Shown here: positions 1 to 9,682 of the stretch, piece by piece
Position numbering within the stretch: the first letter of the stretch is position 1
Layout of the letters: each line of letters opens with the position of its first letter
Origin: Flavobacterium sp. CBA20B-1
GTDB lineage: Bacteria > Bacteroidota > Bacteroidia > Flavobacteriales > Flavobacteriaceae
NCBI RefSeq assembly: GCF_028473145.1
Contig: NZ_CP092370.1
Coordinates: 2,232,001 to 2,296,000, forward strand
Length of the DNA: 64,000 bases
Reading direction: 5' to 3'
The notes under the pieces: model-generated
Seen by the model: the letters and a program-made list of their open reading frames with translations, nothing else
Databases searched by the model: none
What the model was told of the DNA's origin: nothing
Made by a program: the position numbers and the translations under genes

Positions 1-1
1 C

Positions 2-925
2 GACATTGATTTTGAAAAAGTAAATAAACTAGACGCTAAAAAAATCTATTTTAAGTTTTTTGAGGTTGATTATAGCGAAACCGTGGGTAACTTTCCATAC
101 AGCAAGAACCGCCCAAGTTTAGGTAGTAGAGTTACTGAAGATTCTTTAACCGTTGTACCTACTATTTTTATAAAAAATGAAATTTATCAGTACAATACCG
201 AAAAAGATTTAGATAAATTGGCAGATAATATTGTTTTTCTGGTAGATAAATATTTCAAAGAATCGTTCAACGAAAAGCCTGATATTAATTTTAATGAAAT
301 TCAAATCGATTGTGATTGGACAAAATCTACCAAAGACAAATATTTTTATCTGCTAAAGCAAATAAAAACCAAATCTAAAAAAACAGTAAGTTGCACTTTA
401 AGGTTGTATCCTTATGCTTATCCCAATATTATGGGCGTGCCACCAGTAGATAAAGTAACTTTGATGTGTTATAACCTTATAAAACCACTGGAAGAGAAAA
501 GTAAAAACGCTATTTTAGATACCAATGAACTAGAAAAATATTTAAAGAACAAAAAAGAATATCCTTTACATACCGATATTGCTCTGCCTATTTTTGGATG
601 GACACAACTTTATAAAAACAATCGGTTTGCCGGTTTAATTGATATAAATGAAGAAAGCGTTGCCAAGTTTGCAAAGAAAACCGAACCAATGTGGTACGAA
701 ATTACTAAGGACACTGTTTTGAATTATGATACTTATTTTAGAAAAGGCGATCAAGTGAAGTGTGAAACCGTTACTTTAGAACAGTTAAACAACACAGCAG
801 ATTTACTAAAAAAGTATTTGAAGAGAAAAAATAATATCACGATTACGTTGTTCGATTTGAATGGCGAAACCTTTATAAACAGAAAAGATGAGGAACTGGA
901 AGCTCTTTACAATCGTTTTCTTTAG
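2..925 (+). CDS. Uncharacterised protein, 5'-truncated by the window edge (DUF3142-like TIM barrel?)
   Basis: The frame is open to the first bases of the window, so the N-terminus lies outside; a GTG at 83 is only an internal candidate start. About 307 residues are visible. Segments such as IQIDCDWTKSTKDKYFYLL, VTLMCYNL and ALPIFGWTQLY have the spacing of the bacterial DUF3142 family, thought to be TIM barrels related to glycoside hydrolases: an acidic strand end, a strand with 'MxYN', and a final 'xLPxxGW'. This is pattern recognition from memory, so function is unknown. The 3' end overlaps the next gene by 38 nt, so the two are probably translationally coupled and work together. Confidence 0.7.
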   Translation, partial: DIDFEKVNKLDAKKIYFKFFEVDYSETVGNFPYSKNRPSLGSRVTEDSLTVVPTIFIKNEIYQYNTEKDLDKLADNIVFLVDKYFKESFNEKPDINFNEIQIDCDWTKSTKDKYFYLLKQIKTKSKKTVSCTLRLYPYAYPNIMGVPPVDKVTLMCYNLIKPLEEKSKNAILDTNELEKYLKNKKEYPLHTDIALPIFGWTQLYKNNRFAGLIDINEESVAKFAKKTEPMWYEITKDTVLNYDTYFRKGDQVKCETVTLEQLNNTADLLKKYLKRKNNITITLFDLNGETFINRKDEELEALYNRFL

Positions 926-3161
926 TTGCGTTTTAAAAACGTGGGCTTGCGGATTTTCTCCTTATGGCGAGGATATTCGTTTTTCTCTTTTCTTGCCAAC
1001 TTACGTCAATGTTCCAGGTTACGAATCGTTCTGTTATCATTCTAATTTAACATCATTTGAAGATTCAAAGAATATTTATCCTGAAAATGTGCTAGATTGG
1101 TATGGGTTTACAGGTGAAAAAGTAGCTATTCAACATATCGCATCTTTTTTACAAGAGAGTGATTATCATGATTTAAACGAAAAATCAACCAACCAGTTTG
1201 TTCAATTTTTATACAAGAATAAACAGTTCAATGTTTTAAACTATTTGAGAAACGCAAAAATGGCAGAGCCGTTTAATAGTGTTTTATTCGATGATGATCC
1301 TTGGGAATTGCAACATCAGGAAATAAAATCGAAACGCAGTTTGTTTATTAAAAAACTCGAAGCAGAACTACAAAAAGAGAAAGACGCTGTTTTGCAGAAA
1401 AAATATGCTTTTTTGATAATTAGATTGGCGTATTACGATGGTGATTTGCACAAAATTGAAAACCTTTTTGAGACCTATTTTAAAACTGCAAAAAAAGACT
1501 ATTTGTATTATTGGAGTTTGTATTTCTACTGTTTTACAAGCAAATGTACTTTTGTAGATATAGCAAATGTTTTCGAAAATTCTGTAAGTAAAAGATACGC
1601 TTCGTATTATTATTTTAAAGAGCAGTTTAACTTTAACGAAGCTTTAAATCAAGCAAAAAACAATACAGAAAAAGCAACTATTTACGCGTATGCATCCATT
1701 CAAAAGGTGGATAGAAATCTAGAAAATTTAAAAGCAATTTACAAACTAAACCCTGTATCAAAATCTTTAGAAGCCTTATTGTTAAGAGAAATAAACAAGC
1801 TGGAAGATTGGATCTATACGCCCTATTACACCAATTATTTGCCATCAACACAATATAATCTTTGGGGAGAGAATGTACAAAAAGAAACTATGAACACATT
1901 ATTTGCAAGGTCTGAAAAAGATAGATTGTACGCAAAAGACGTTTTAAGTTTTGTTAAAAGCGCAAATGCCAATAAAGTAAACGATCCATTGCTTTGGAAA
2001 GCTGCCGAAATTCAGTTGCTTTTTATGACAAAATCATACAATGAGTGTTTAAATAAAATAGCTGTTTTTCAAAAAAAGCATCCTAACGAAAAAGTTGTTG
2101 AAGAATTAATGCAAATTAAAGCACTTTGTTTGGTTGCTGCTCAAAAAAAAGGAAATACAGTTGTTACAAAAGAAATAGAAAACATTGTTTTAAATCAGCT
2201 TTTTAACGTAAAATTTCTTTTTGCTTTGGGAAGAGAATTAGAATATAAAGATAATTTTACCGATGGTTTAGCCTTAATTTCATATGCCGATAAAATTGCA
2301 GATGAAAACAATATGTATTATGATAAACCTTTTTGGCGTGGAAACCGCTTAAAAACATCGGGTAATCTTGATTATTTTTACAGCTACTTTGATTATTTAG
2401 ACTTTGTTTTTGACACCAACCAAATGCAACAAGTTCTTAACAACGTTAATACAAAACCCACTACACCGTATTATGATAAAATATACAGCGTTCTAAAAAC
2501 CGATTATATGAAGTTAAATGACTTGCTGGGAACAAAATTTCTGCGCGAAAATAATTTACAGCAAGCTTATAACATTTTTAAAGCCATGGGCGATGATTAT
2601 TGGGAAGAAAATTACAATGCTTGGGAACGCAGCAGCTTTGATGAAGGATATTATATGTTTGATCAAAATCCGTTTTACGATTTTAAATATACCCCGAATT
2701 TTATCCCACATAAAGAAAAATTCATTGTTTCTAAATTATCGGTTGTAGATCATTTAATAAAGTTTGAAAAATTGGCAAATGATAATCAAAATACCGATTG
2801 TGATTATTATTATTTTATAATTGCGACTTGCTATTACAATATGGCAGATGAGGGAAATTCTTGGATGATGCGTCGTTTTTCTTCTACGCGCTCTTTTGGT
2901 TGGGGCGAAGACTATGAAAAACAATCTTATATAGATGAGGTGGAATACCGCAACAGATTACTAGCACAAAAATATTATAAAAAAGCATATCAAAATGCCC
3001 GAAACGATAAGTTTAAAGCATTGTGTTTAAGAATGGAAGAGCTTGCTTTTGATGGGTATCCATCTAAATTCCAAAAATTAAAAAAAGAATTTCCGGAGTA
3101 TTATAACGACTTGTCTTCTTGTTACAGTTTAAACGAATATTTTGTGGTACAGAAAAAGTAA
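888..3161 (+). CDS. Large secreted helical-repeat protein of unknown function
   Basis: The protein has 757 residues. It opens with a hydrophobic signal segment ending near TWAC, so it is probably exported; the cysteine is in a poor lipobox, and signal peptidase I cleavage is equally possible. The remainder is rich in aromatic and charged residues and looks like degenerate TPR-type helical hairpins (for example YYKKAYQNARNDKFKALCLR near the C-terminus), with a Trp-rich block around residues 560-600. The ATG at 888 lies inside the end of the upstream gene in another frame and gives a sensible signal peptide, which supports this start. I do not recognise the family. Confidence 0.8.
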   Translation: MRNWKLFTIVFFSCVLKTWACGFSPYGEDIRFSLFLPTYVNVPGYESFCYHSNLTSFEDSKNIYPENVLDWYGFTGEKVAIQHIASFLQESDYHDLNEKSTNQFVQFLYKNKQFNVLNYLRNAKMAEPFNSVLFDDDPWELQHQEIKSKRSLFIKKLEAELQKEKDAVLQKKYAFLIIRLAYYDGDLHKIENLFETYFKTAKKDYLYYWSLYFYCFTSKCTFVDIANVFENSVSKRYASYYYFKEQFNFNEALNQAKNNTEKATIYAYASIQKVDRNLENLKAIYKLNPVSKSLEALLLREINKLEDWIYTPYYTNYLPSTQYNLWGENVQKETMNTLFARSEKDRLYAKDVLSFVKSANANKVNDPLLWKAAEIQLLFMTKSYNECLNKIAVFQKKHPNEKVVEELMQIKALCLVAAQKKGNTVVTKEIENIVLNQLFNVKFLFALGRELEYKDNFTDGLALISYADKIADENNMYYDKPFWRGNRLKTSGNLDYFYSYFDYLDFVFDTNQMQQVLNNVNTKPTTPYYDKIYSVLKTDYMKLNDLLGTKFLRENNLQQAYNIFKAMGDDYWEENYNAWERSSFDEGYYMFDQNPFYDFKYTPNFIPHKEKFIVSKLSVVDHLIKFEKLANDNQNTDCDYYYFIIATCYYNMADEGNSWMMRRFSSTRSFGWGEDYEKQSYIDEVEYRNRLLAQKYYKKAYQNARNDKFKALCLRMEELAFDGYPSKFQKLKKEFPEYYNDLSSCYSLNEYFVVQKK

Positions 3162-3201
3162 GGTTTAACTGCAAACAAATTGATTAAGGTTTTAATATGA
3201 T

Positions 3202-3209
3202 TACTTTTG
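3202..3209 (+). promoter_or_regulatory. -7 promoter element for the ChaN-like gene
   Basis: TACTTTTG matches the Bacteroidota -7 consensus TAnnTTTG and lies 20 nt before the ATG at 3230. It separates this gene from the upstream pair. Confidence 0.5.
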
Positions 3210-3229
3210 TAAAAAATCATTTGTAAAAT

Positions 3230-4099
3230 ATGTATATTAAAAAAATCCTTTCAATCGCTGCAATTTTATTTGTTGCAACCATAAACGCCCAAGTGCAACC
3301 TTACAAGATATTCTCTTCAGAAGGAAAAGAAGTATCGTTCAAAAAAATGACTAAAAGTCTTCAAAAAGCAGATGTGGTTTTGTTTGGCGAATTGCACAAC
3401 AATACCATTGCACATTATTTGCAAGTAAAAGTGGCAAAAAGTTTACATGCCGATAAATCTAAAAAATTAATCATTGGCGCAGAAATGTTTGAACGCGATC
3501 AGGCAGAAATTCTTAAAAATTATGTAGAAGGAAAGCTTGATGAAAAAGAATTTGAAAAACAAATGCGTTTGTGGAATAATTATAAAACCGATTACAAACC
3601 GCTGTTGAATTTCGCTAAAGAAAATAAAATTAAGTACATCGCTACAAACATTCCGCGCCGCTATGCCAGCATGGTTTTCAAAAAAGGAGTAGAAGCTTTG
3701 GATACATTATCAGCAGAAGAAAAATCGTGGATAGCGCCTTTGCCGTTTCCGTATGATAAAAATCTGCCAGGCTACGTGAAAATGCTAAAAATGTTTGATG
3801 ACAGTATGCATGCAAACGAAAATTTTCCAAAATCACAAGCCATAAAAGATGCAACAATGGCTCATTTTTTATTGCAAGAAAGCAAAGCAAATACTGTTTT
3901 TTTGCATTTAAACGGATCGTATCACAGCGATTATTTTGAAGGAATTGGATGGTATATCAATCAATACAATCCCAGCAAAAAAGCGCAAACAATTAGCGTG
4001 GTAGAACAAGAAAATATAGAAAAGGTAGATAAAGAGCATCTCAAAAAAGCAGATTTTATTATTGTAGTAGATGCCGATATGCCCAAAACCTACGAATAG
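3230..4099 (+). CDS. ChaN-like haem-binding uptake protein (Tiki superfamily)
   Basis: The protein has 289 residues and begins with a signal peptide (MYIKKILSIAAILFVATINA, cleavage after NA). The mature part carries the ChaN/DUF399 signatures: VVLFGELHNNTIAHYL near residue 50 and IIGAEMFERDQ near residue 83, followed by WNNYKTDYKPLL and a C-terminal FLHLNGSYHSDY block. Family members bind haem or act as metal-dependent hydrolase relatives; the exact role is unproven. Campylobacter ChaN is a lipoprotein, but no lipid-modified cysteine is visible here, so this one is probably periplasmic. It has its own promoter-like element and is followed by the separate sdh promoter. Confidence 0.85.
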   Translation: MYIKKILSIAAILFVATINAQVQPYKIFSSEGKEVSFKKMTKSLQKADVVLFGELHNNTIAHYLQVKVAKSLHADKSKKLIIGAEMFERDQAEILKNYVEGKLDEKEFEKQMRLWNNYKTDYKPLLNFAKENKIKYIATNIPRRYASMVFKKGVEALDTLSAEEKSWIAPLPFPYDKNLPGYVKMLKMFDDSMHANENFPKSQAIKDATMAHFLLQESKANTVFLHLNGSYHSDYFEGIGWYINQYNPSKKAQTISVVEQENIEKVDKEHLKKADFIIVVDADMPKTYE

Positions 4100-4171
4100 C
4101 AACCCTTTCACACAAAAGTCAAAATTGTTTAAATTGATTATAAATAGCGAAATAAACCAATTAACATTTTT

Positions 4172-4199
4172 TTTGTTTTTATAATTAGCTGTATTTTTG
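4172..4199 (+). promoter_or_regulatory. Promoter of the sdhCAB operon
   Basis: TTTG at 4172-4175 and TATTTTTG at 4192-4199, separated by 16 nt, fit the Bacteroidota -33/-7 pattern. They lie 38 nt before the sdhC ATG. Confidence 0.55.
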
Positions 4200-4237
4200 T
4201 GTGATTTTTTAAGAAGAAAAACTAGTAACATTACATT

Positions 4238-5080
4238 ATGGCAAAATCTGCACTATTAAAGTCGTCTATCGGTAAAAAATACTGGATGGCTCTTACAGGG
4301 TTATTTTTATGCTTGTTTTTGGTGGGTCACTTAGCAGGTAACTTGCAATTGATTTTTGGAACCGATTTACAGTTCAATCAATATGCATACTTTATGACTA
4401 CAAATCCGGCGGTAAAAATTTTATCTTACGTAACGTATTTTTCAATTTTATTCCACGCGATTGATGGTATCATGCTAACCATCCAAAACAAAAAGGCTCG
4501 TCCAATTGGATATGTAAAAAACAATGCAGCAGCAAATAGTACATGGCAATCTAGAAACATGGCTGTTTTAGGAACATTATTACTTGTTTTTATTGCCACG
4601 CACATGGTAAATTTCTGGGCAAAAATGCATTTTTCTGAAATGCCTTTACAGCAACAAACCGTTTCGCAAACCGTGCCAATGACCGGCCAAAAAATGGAAG
4701 TGGTGGTTTACAACACTACAAACGGTGGATTTGTTGCACAACAGCAAGTAGAAGGCGGTGAATTTGAAGTTAGAAACAACAAAGAATTCTACATTAAAGA
4801 TACCGATGTAAAGTTTGCAGAAGGATACAAAGATTTATACAAAATCACCATCGATTTTTTCAAAGATCCTTCTTATGGATTAATCTTTACCTTGTTTTAT
4901 GTGTTTTCAATGGCAGTTTTGGCCTTTCACTTATTACACGGATTTGCAAGTGCATTTCAGTCATTAGGAGCGAACAATCCTAAATACAACGGATTAATTA
5001 ACGGTTTAGGTAAATTTTTTGCAATCATTGTTCCTTTATTGTTTGCAATTATTCCAATTTACATTCACTTCATTAAATAA
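4238..5080 (+). CDS. sdhC: Succinate dehydrogenase cytochrome b subunit
   Basis: The protein has 280 residues. It is the haem-b membrane anchor of a type-B succinate:menaquinone oxidoreductase, passing electrons from SdhB to menaquinone in the inner membrane. Five hydrophobic helices are visible, with candidate haem-ligand histidines in GHLAGN, FHAIDG, THMVNF and FHLLHG. It is the first gene of sdhCAB and the order is the usual one for Bacteroidota. Between the third and fourth helices (about residues 128-205) there is a long hydrophilic stretch, rich in Gln, Val and Glu, that appears larger than in the compact homologues I know. The identity is secure from sequence and context. Confidence 0.95.
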   Translation: MAKSALLKSSIGKKYWMALTGLFLCLFLVGHLAGNLQLIFGTDLQFNQYAYFMTTNPAVKILSYVTYFSILFHAIDGIMLTIQNKKARPIGYVKNNAAANSTWQSRNMAVLGTLLLVFIATHMVNFWAKMHFSEMPLQQQTVSQTVPMTGQKMEVVVYNTTNGGFVAQQQVEGGEFEVRNNKEFYIKDTDVKFAEGYKDLYKITIDFFKDPSYGLIFTLFYVFSMAVLAFHLLHGFASAFQSLGANNPKYNGLINGLGKFFAIIVPLLFAIIPIYIHFIK

Positions 5081-5100
5081 TCATATAAAGAAGATTGATT

Positions 5101-7101
5101 ATGGCATTAGATAATAAAATTCCTCAAGGTCCTATTTCATCAAAATGGACTGATTATAAAGATCATATTAAATTAGTAAATCCGGCTAACAAACGTAATA
5201 TCGACGTTATTATCGTTGGTACAGGTTTAGCAGGTGGTTCTGCTGCTGCAACATTAGCAGAATTAGGCTACAACGTAAAAGCATTTTGCTACCAAGATTC
5301 ACCCCGCCGTGCACACTCTATTGCTGCACAAGGTGGTATCAACGCAGCAAAAAATTATTCTGGTGATGGCGACTCTATTTACCGTTTGTTTTACGATACC
5401 GTAAAAGGAGGCGATTACCGTGCACGCGAAGCAAACGTTCACCGTTTGGCTGAGGTTTCTGTAAACATCATTGATCAATGTGTGGCGCAAGGTGTGCCGT
5501 TGGCTCGTGAATACGGTGGTTTGTTAGACAATCGTTCATTTGGTGGAACTCAGGTTTCACGTACATTCTATGCTAAAGGACAAACAGGGCAGCAATTATT
5601 ATTAGGAGCTTACTCTGCAATGAACCGCCAAATTGGTCGTGGAAAAATTAAAATGTACAACCGTCACGAAATGCTAGATTTGGTAATCGTGAATGGTAAA
5701 GCCCGTGGAATTATTGCTCGTAACTTGGTTACTGGCGAAATTGAACGTCACTCTGCACACGCAGTAGTTATTGCAACAGGTGGTTACGGAAATGTTTTCT
5801 TCCTTTCTACCAATGCAATGGGATCAAACGTAACAGCAGCTTGGAAAGCACACAAACGTGGTGCGTACTTTGCAAATCCTTGTTACACCCAAATTCACCC
5901 AACATGTATCCCGGTTACAGGTGATCATCAATCGAAATTAACGTTGATGTCTGAATCATTGCGTAACGATGGTCGTATCTGGGTTCCTAAAAAATTAGAA
6001 GATGCACAAGCAATTCGCGAAGGAAAATTAAAACCAACGCAAATTGCCGAAGAAGATAGAGATTATTACTTAGAGCGCCGCTACCCATCATTCGGTAACT
6101 TAGTACCTCGTGACGTTGCGTCGCGCGCTGCTAAAGAGCGTTGTGATGCAGGTTTTGGTGTAAATGCTACTGGTGAAGCAGTTTATTTAGATTTCGCAGC
6201 AGCTATTGAACGTTATGGTAAAGAGCAAGCCCGTATTCACAATTTAGACGAAAACGATGCCAAATTGGTGTATGATTTAGGACAAAAAGTAGTAGAAAAC
6301 AAATACGGAAACTTATTCCAAATGTACTACAAAATTGTTGATGAAGATCCGTACAAAACACCAATGATGATTTACCCTGCAGTTCACTATACAATGGGTG
6401 GTGTTTGGGTTGATTATAACTTAATGACAACTGTTGAAGGATGTTACTGTATTGGTGAAGCAAACTTCTCTGACCACGGAGCCAACCGTTTAGGTGCATC
6501 GGCTTTAATGCAAGGTTTGGCAGACGGATACTTTGTATTGCCTTACACCATTGGCGATTATTTGGCAGATGATATCCGTACCGGACATATTTCTACCGAT
6601 TTACCTGAATTCGTAGAAGCAGAAAACAATGTGCGTTCTATGATTGATCATTTTATGAACAATAAAGGAACACATTCGGTTGACTACTTCCACAAAAAAT
6701 TAGGAAAAATTATGTGGAACAAAGTAGGTATGGCTCGTAATGAAAAAGGATTAAACGAAGCAATGGACGAAATTGCAGCACTTCGTGAAGATTTCTATAA
6801 AAACGTGAAAGTATCAGGTATTGCAGAATCATTCAACCAAGAATTAGAAAAAGCATTACGCGTTGCCGATTTCTTAGAATTGGGCGAATTATTTGCTAAA
6901 GATGCATTGCACCGCGAAGAGTCTTGTGGAGGTCACTTCCGCGAAGAGCACCAATCTGCCGAAGGAGAAGCAGAACGCGATGACGAAAACTTCTCGTATG
7001 TGGCAGCTTGGGAATACAAAGGAAATCCGCGTGAAGCCGTTCTTCACAAAGAACCTTTAGTATATGAAAACATTAAAATGGTAACTCGTAGTTATAAATA
7101 A
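5101..7101 (+). CDS. sdhA: Succinate dehydrogenase flavoprotein subunit
   Basis: The protein has 666 residues and oxidises succinate to fumarate using covalently bound FAD. The dinucleotide-binding [10 protein letters not shown] lies near residue 40, and the FAD-attachment histidine lies in [13 protein letters not shown] near residue 72. HPTCIP, the NDGRIWVP substrate region and [11 protein letters not shown] are all present. The length matches the long SdhA/FrdA form that partners type-B SdhC. I chose the ATG at 5101 over the in-frame TTG six bases upstream; it lies 20 nt after sdhC. It forms one transcription unit with sdhC and sdhB. Confidence 0.97.
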   Translation: MALDNKIPQGPISSKWTDYKDHIKLVNPANKRNIDVIIVGTGLAGGSAAATLAELGYNVKAFCYQDSPRRAHSIAAQGGINAAKNYSGDGDSIYRLFYDTVKGGDYRAREANVHRLAEVSVNIIDQCVAQGVPLAREYGGLLDNRSFGGTQVSRTFYAKGQTGQQLLLGAYSAMNRQIGRGKIKMYNRHEMLDLVIVNGKARGIIARNLVTGEIERHSAHAVVIATGGYGNVFFLSTNAMGSNVTAAWKAHKRGAYFANPCYTQIHPTCIPVTGDHQSKLTLMSESLRNDGRIWVPKKLEDAQAIREGKLKPTQIAEEDRDYYLERRYPSFGNLVPRDVASRAAKERCDAGFGVNATGEAVYLDFAAAIERYGKEQARIHNLDENDAKLVYDLGQKVVENKYGNLFQMYYKIVDEDPYKTPMMIYPAVHYTMGGVWVDYNLMTTVEGCYCIGEANFSDHGANRLGASALMQGLADGYFVLPYTIGDYLADDIRTGHISTDLPEFVEAENNVRSMIDHFMNNKGTHSVDYFHKKLGKIMWNKVGMARNEKGLNEAMDEIAALREDFYKNVKVSGIAESFNQELEKALRVADFLELGELFAKDALHREESCGGHFREEHQSAEGEAERDDENFSYVAAWEYKGNPREAVLHKEPLVYENIKMVTRSYK

Positions 7102-7114
7102 TATTGGAGTAACG

Positions 7115-7168
7115 ATGAAAGATTTAGGTCTTTTATCGTGCTCTTTTGTAAAAATTCGAATCAGATGA
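7115..7168 (+). CDS. Possible 17-codon leader peptide overlapping the sdhB start
   Basis: An ATG at 7115, preceded by a purine-rich GGAG, opens a 17-codon frame ([17 protein letters not shown]). Its TGA overlaps the sdhB ATG as ATGA. The short length alone gives no proof of coding. The exact stop/start overlap makes translational coupling to sdhB plausible and would explain the 63-nt sdhA-sdhB gap. Confidence 0.3.
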   Translation: MKDLGLLSCSFVKIRIR

Positions 7169-7908
7169 ATCTTACATTAAAAATTTGGCGTCAAAAAAAC
7201 GCAAAAGATAAAGGTCAAATGGTCGATTATAAAATCGGCGGTATTGAACCTGATATGTCATTCCTTGAAATGTTAGACGTTTTAAACAACGAATTAGTTG
7301 AAAAAGGAGATGATCCCGTAGCATTCGATCACGATTGTCGTGAAGGTATTTGCGGTATGTGTTCTTTGTTTATTAACGGTGAAGCACACGGTCCCGATCG
7401 TGGCGTAACAACGTGCCAATTACACATGCGTAAGTTTAAAGATGGCGATACTATTTATATAGAGCCATTCCGTGCAAAAGCATTCCCTGTAATTAAAGAT
7501 TTAGTTGTTGATCGTTCTTCTTTTGACCGTATTCAGCATGCAGGCGGTTTCGTATCTGTAAATACATCAGGAAACACGCAAGATGCCAACGCATTACCCA
7601 TTCGTAAAGACAATGCAGACAAAGCATTTGATGCTGCTACATGTATTGGTTGCGGTGCTTGTGTGGCAAGTTGTAAAAACTCTTCTGCAATGTTGTTTGT
7701 TTCTGCTAAAGTTTCGCAGTTTGCTTTATTGCCACAAGGTCGCGTTGAAGCTACAGAACGTGTATTAAATATGGTGGAAGCGATGGACAACGAAGGTTTT
7801 GGAAACTGTACAAACACCGGAGCTTGTGAAGTAGAATGTCCTAAAGGAATTTCTTTAGAAAACATTGCACGTATGAACCGTGAATACTTATCAGCATCTA
7901 TAAAATAA
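7165..7908 (+). CDS. sdhB: Succinate dehydrogenase iron-sulfur subunit
   Basis: The protein has 247 residues and links SdhA to SdhC through three Fe-S clusters. The N-terminal plant-ferredoxin domain has CREGICGMC plus a downstream Cys (VTTC) for [2Fe-2S]. The C-terminal domain has [11 protein letters not shown] and [14 protein letters not shown] for the [4Fe-4S] and [3Fe-4S] clusters. I start at the ATG at 7165 ([12 protein letters not shown]) because an upstream in-frame GTG adds only a non-conserved MLFCKNSNQ extension. A rho-independent terminator follows the gene and closes the operon. Confidence 0.96.
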   Translation: MNLTLKIWRQKNAKDKGQMVDYKIGGIEPDMSFLEMLDVLNNELVEKGDDPVAFDHDCREGICGMCSLFINGEAHGPDRGVTTCQLHMRKFKDGDTIYIEPFRAKAFPVIKDLVVDRSSFDRIQHAGGFVSVNTSGNTQDANALPIRKDNADKAFDAATCIGCGACVASCKNSSAMLFVSAKVSQFALLPQGRVEATERVLNMVEAMDNEGFGNCTNTGACEVECPKGISLENIARMNREYLSASIK

Positions 7909-7932
7909 TTAAATAATAAATGTTTTAATAGG

Positions 7933-7962
7933 AAATCCGGACTTTATAGTTCGGATTTTTTT
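7933..7962 (+). terminator. Terminator of sdhCAB
   Basis: AAATCCGGAC pairs with GTTCGGATTT (one G-U pair) around a 6-nt loop and is followed by a T run. It lies 24 nt after the sdhB stop. Confidence 0.8.
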
Positions 7963-7989
7963 ATTTTAGCGAAAATAAAACTTACAATT

Positions 7990-8796
7990 ATGAAACATAT
8001 TTACGTGTTATTAATGCTTTTAATTAGTACAATATCTTTTTCTCAATTTGTTCACATGAAACCTGGAGAAGAAGCTCAAGAATTGGTTGAATTGATAATG
8101 AACGATGGTGTTGTGAGAATCGGTAATGTAAAAAATAACCGACCAGATAAAATTGTTTTGCGTATTCTTTCTCAAGATGCCTATGCTTTTAGACATGCTC
8201 CTGTAGAAGTAGATTACATACAATTTAAGGAAAAAGAATCCGACGTTTATGAGAAAATTTCTGCTGATAAAATAAAGAAAATTGTTTTTCAGGGCGAGGA
8301 AATTTGGACTTTTGATAGAATCAATGTTTACAAATTTAAAAAGAAAACGCTAAAAGTGAATCGTGAAAACGTGGCTTATATGTTCCAAATGGCTAAAGTT
8401 GATGATGTCTTTAAAGTGTATTCTAATCTCTATTTTGACCAAAGAGGAGGTAGTGCTCCGGTATTAAACTATTTTGTAAAGCATAGAGATAGTGAAGATA
8501 CATTTTATTTCAATATGTCAGGACAATATCTGCCTAGACAACTTCCTTTACTTAAAATATTAGCGCCACAAAATGAAAAATATGTCGCTTATATTGATAA
8601 ATTAAGAGATAAAAAGTCTGAGGAGTACAAAGAGTATAAGTTGTTAGATGAAGAAAGAGATCAAGAGGTTAAGAAATATTTTGAAGAACAAGGAAAAAAA
8701 ATAAGTAGAGTGGAGAAAGCTTCAATTTCTATAAATAGTCGTTATAATTTTCTGTTTTATTTTATTGGCAAAAAATTAGAGCAATTTTCTTCTTAG
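7990..8796 (+). CDS. Secreted protein of unknown function
   Basis: The protein has 268 residues and starts with a clear Sec signal peptide (MKHIYVLLMLLISTISFSQ). The mature part has a beta-rich first half, with phrases such as DGVVRIGNVKNN and YIQFKEKESDVYEKISADKIKKIVF. This resembles the many Bacteroidota proteins that begin with a small beta domain specifying 'transition' or 'expression' of a trait. The second half is a charged helical segment (residues about 195-240). No catalytic motif is visible. It sits after the sdh terminator and ends immediately before the nitrilase-family gene, so the two may be co-transcribed. Confidence 0.75.
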   Translation: MKHIYVLLMLLISTISFSQFVHMKPGEEAQELVELIMNDGVVRIGNVKNNRPDKIVLRILSQDAYAFRHAPVEVDYIQFKEKESDVYEKISADKIKKIVFQGEEIWTFDRINVYKFKKKTLKVNRENVAYMFQMAKVDDVFKVYSNLYFDQRGGSAPVLNYFVKHRDSEDTFYFNMSGQYLPRQLPLLKILAPQNEKYVAYIDKLRDKKSEEYKEYKLLDEERDQEVKKYFEEQGKKISRVEKASISINSRYNFLFYFIGKKLEQFSS

Positions 8797-8824
8797 TTTG
8801 GTTTACAATTCAATATCTTTAAGT

Positions 8825-9592
8825 ATGAAAACAGCCATACTACAATTTGATACCATTTGGGAAGACAAACAAACCAATTTAAACTTTGTGCAGACTGAAA
8901 TTTTAAGTATGCCAACCGATATTGATTTAATAGTACTTCCTGAAATGTTTACTACCGGGTTTACCATGAAACCTGAACATGTGGCCGAAGAGGAGCAAGG
9001 AATCACATTTCAAAACCTTCAAAAATTAGCCATAAGCAAGCAAACAGCCATCACCGGTAGTTGGGTGATTAAAGAAAACAACAAGTACTACAATCGTTTG
9101 TTTTTTGTTTTCCCCGATGGATCTTACAAAACTTACAATAAACGCCATTTGTTTACCCTTGCAGGAGAAGAAAAGGTTTATACGGCAGGAAATGAAAAAT
9201 TAATTGTATCCTACAAAGATTGGAACATTTGTTTGTTGGTTTGTTATGACCTGCGTTTTCCTATATTTTCGAGAATCGTTGGTGAAAATTATGATATATT
9301 GGTTTATGTAGCATCATGGCCCGACCGCAGAATCAATGCTTGGGATGCCTTGCTGAAAGCTCGTGCTATTGAAAACATGAGTTATGTGGTGGCAGTAAAC
9401 CGTTGCGGAACCGATCCGGAAGGAGTGTACTATTCCGGGCATTCACAAATCATTGATTGTATGGGAAATATAATGGTGAAGCCATTTGAAAAGCAACATA
9501 CCAAAACAGCAATTCTTGAAAAAGAATCTTTACAAAAAGCGAGAGCAAAATTTGCTTTTTTAAATGATGCCGACAAATTTGAAATGAAATAA
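8825..9592 (+). CDS. Omega-amidase, nitrilase superfamily (YafV/Nit2-like)
   Basis: The protein has 255 residues and carries the nitrilase-superfamily triad: Glu40 in VLPEMFTTGF, Lys106 in YNKRHLF and Cys140 in LLVCYDLRFP. Its short length and the 'YNKRHLF' and 'CYDLRFP' variants match the YafV/Nit2 branch. That branch hydrolyses alpha-ketoglutaramate and alpha-ketosuccinamate, by-products of glutamine and asparagine transaminases, to the keto-acid and ammonia. Cytosolic; no signal peptide. The ATG at 8825 is preferred over an in-frame GTG at 8798 because the conserved fold begins KTAILQFDTIW. Confidence 0.88.
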   Translation: MKTAILQFDTIWEDKQTNLNFVQTEILSMPTDIDLIVLPEMFTTGFTMKPEHVAEEEQGITFQNLQKLAISKQTAITGSWVIKENNKYYNRLFFVFPDGSYKTYNKRHLFTLAGEEKVYTAGNEKLIVSYKDWNICLLVCYDLRFPIFSRIVGENYDILVYVASWPDRRINAWDALLKARAIENMSYVVAVNRCGTDPEGVYYSGHSQIIDCMGNIMVKPFEKQHTKTAILEKESLQKARAKFAFLNDADKFEMK

Positions 9593-9682
9593 GGATTTAT
9601 GCTTTAAAATATATATTTGATTTTCACTATTTTAATTGAATGATAATGTGTGCTTAAAAAGAATTTCGTAAATTTAGGATAA

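Noticed and set aside
3908..4231. 107-codon minus-strand frame over the end of the ChaN-like gene and the sdh promoter
   Set aside because: It overlaps a real gene and the promoter, and is rich in Phe/Leu/Ile as expected for AT-rich antisense.
6203..6499. 98-codon frame antisense to sdhA
   Set aside because: It lies wholly inside the conserved sdhA frame and shows no domain; it is a shadow of codon bias.
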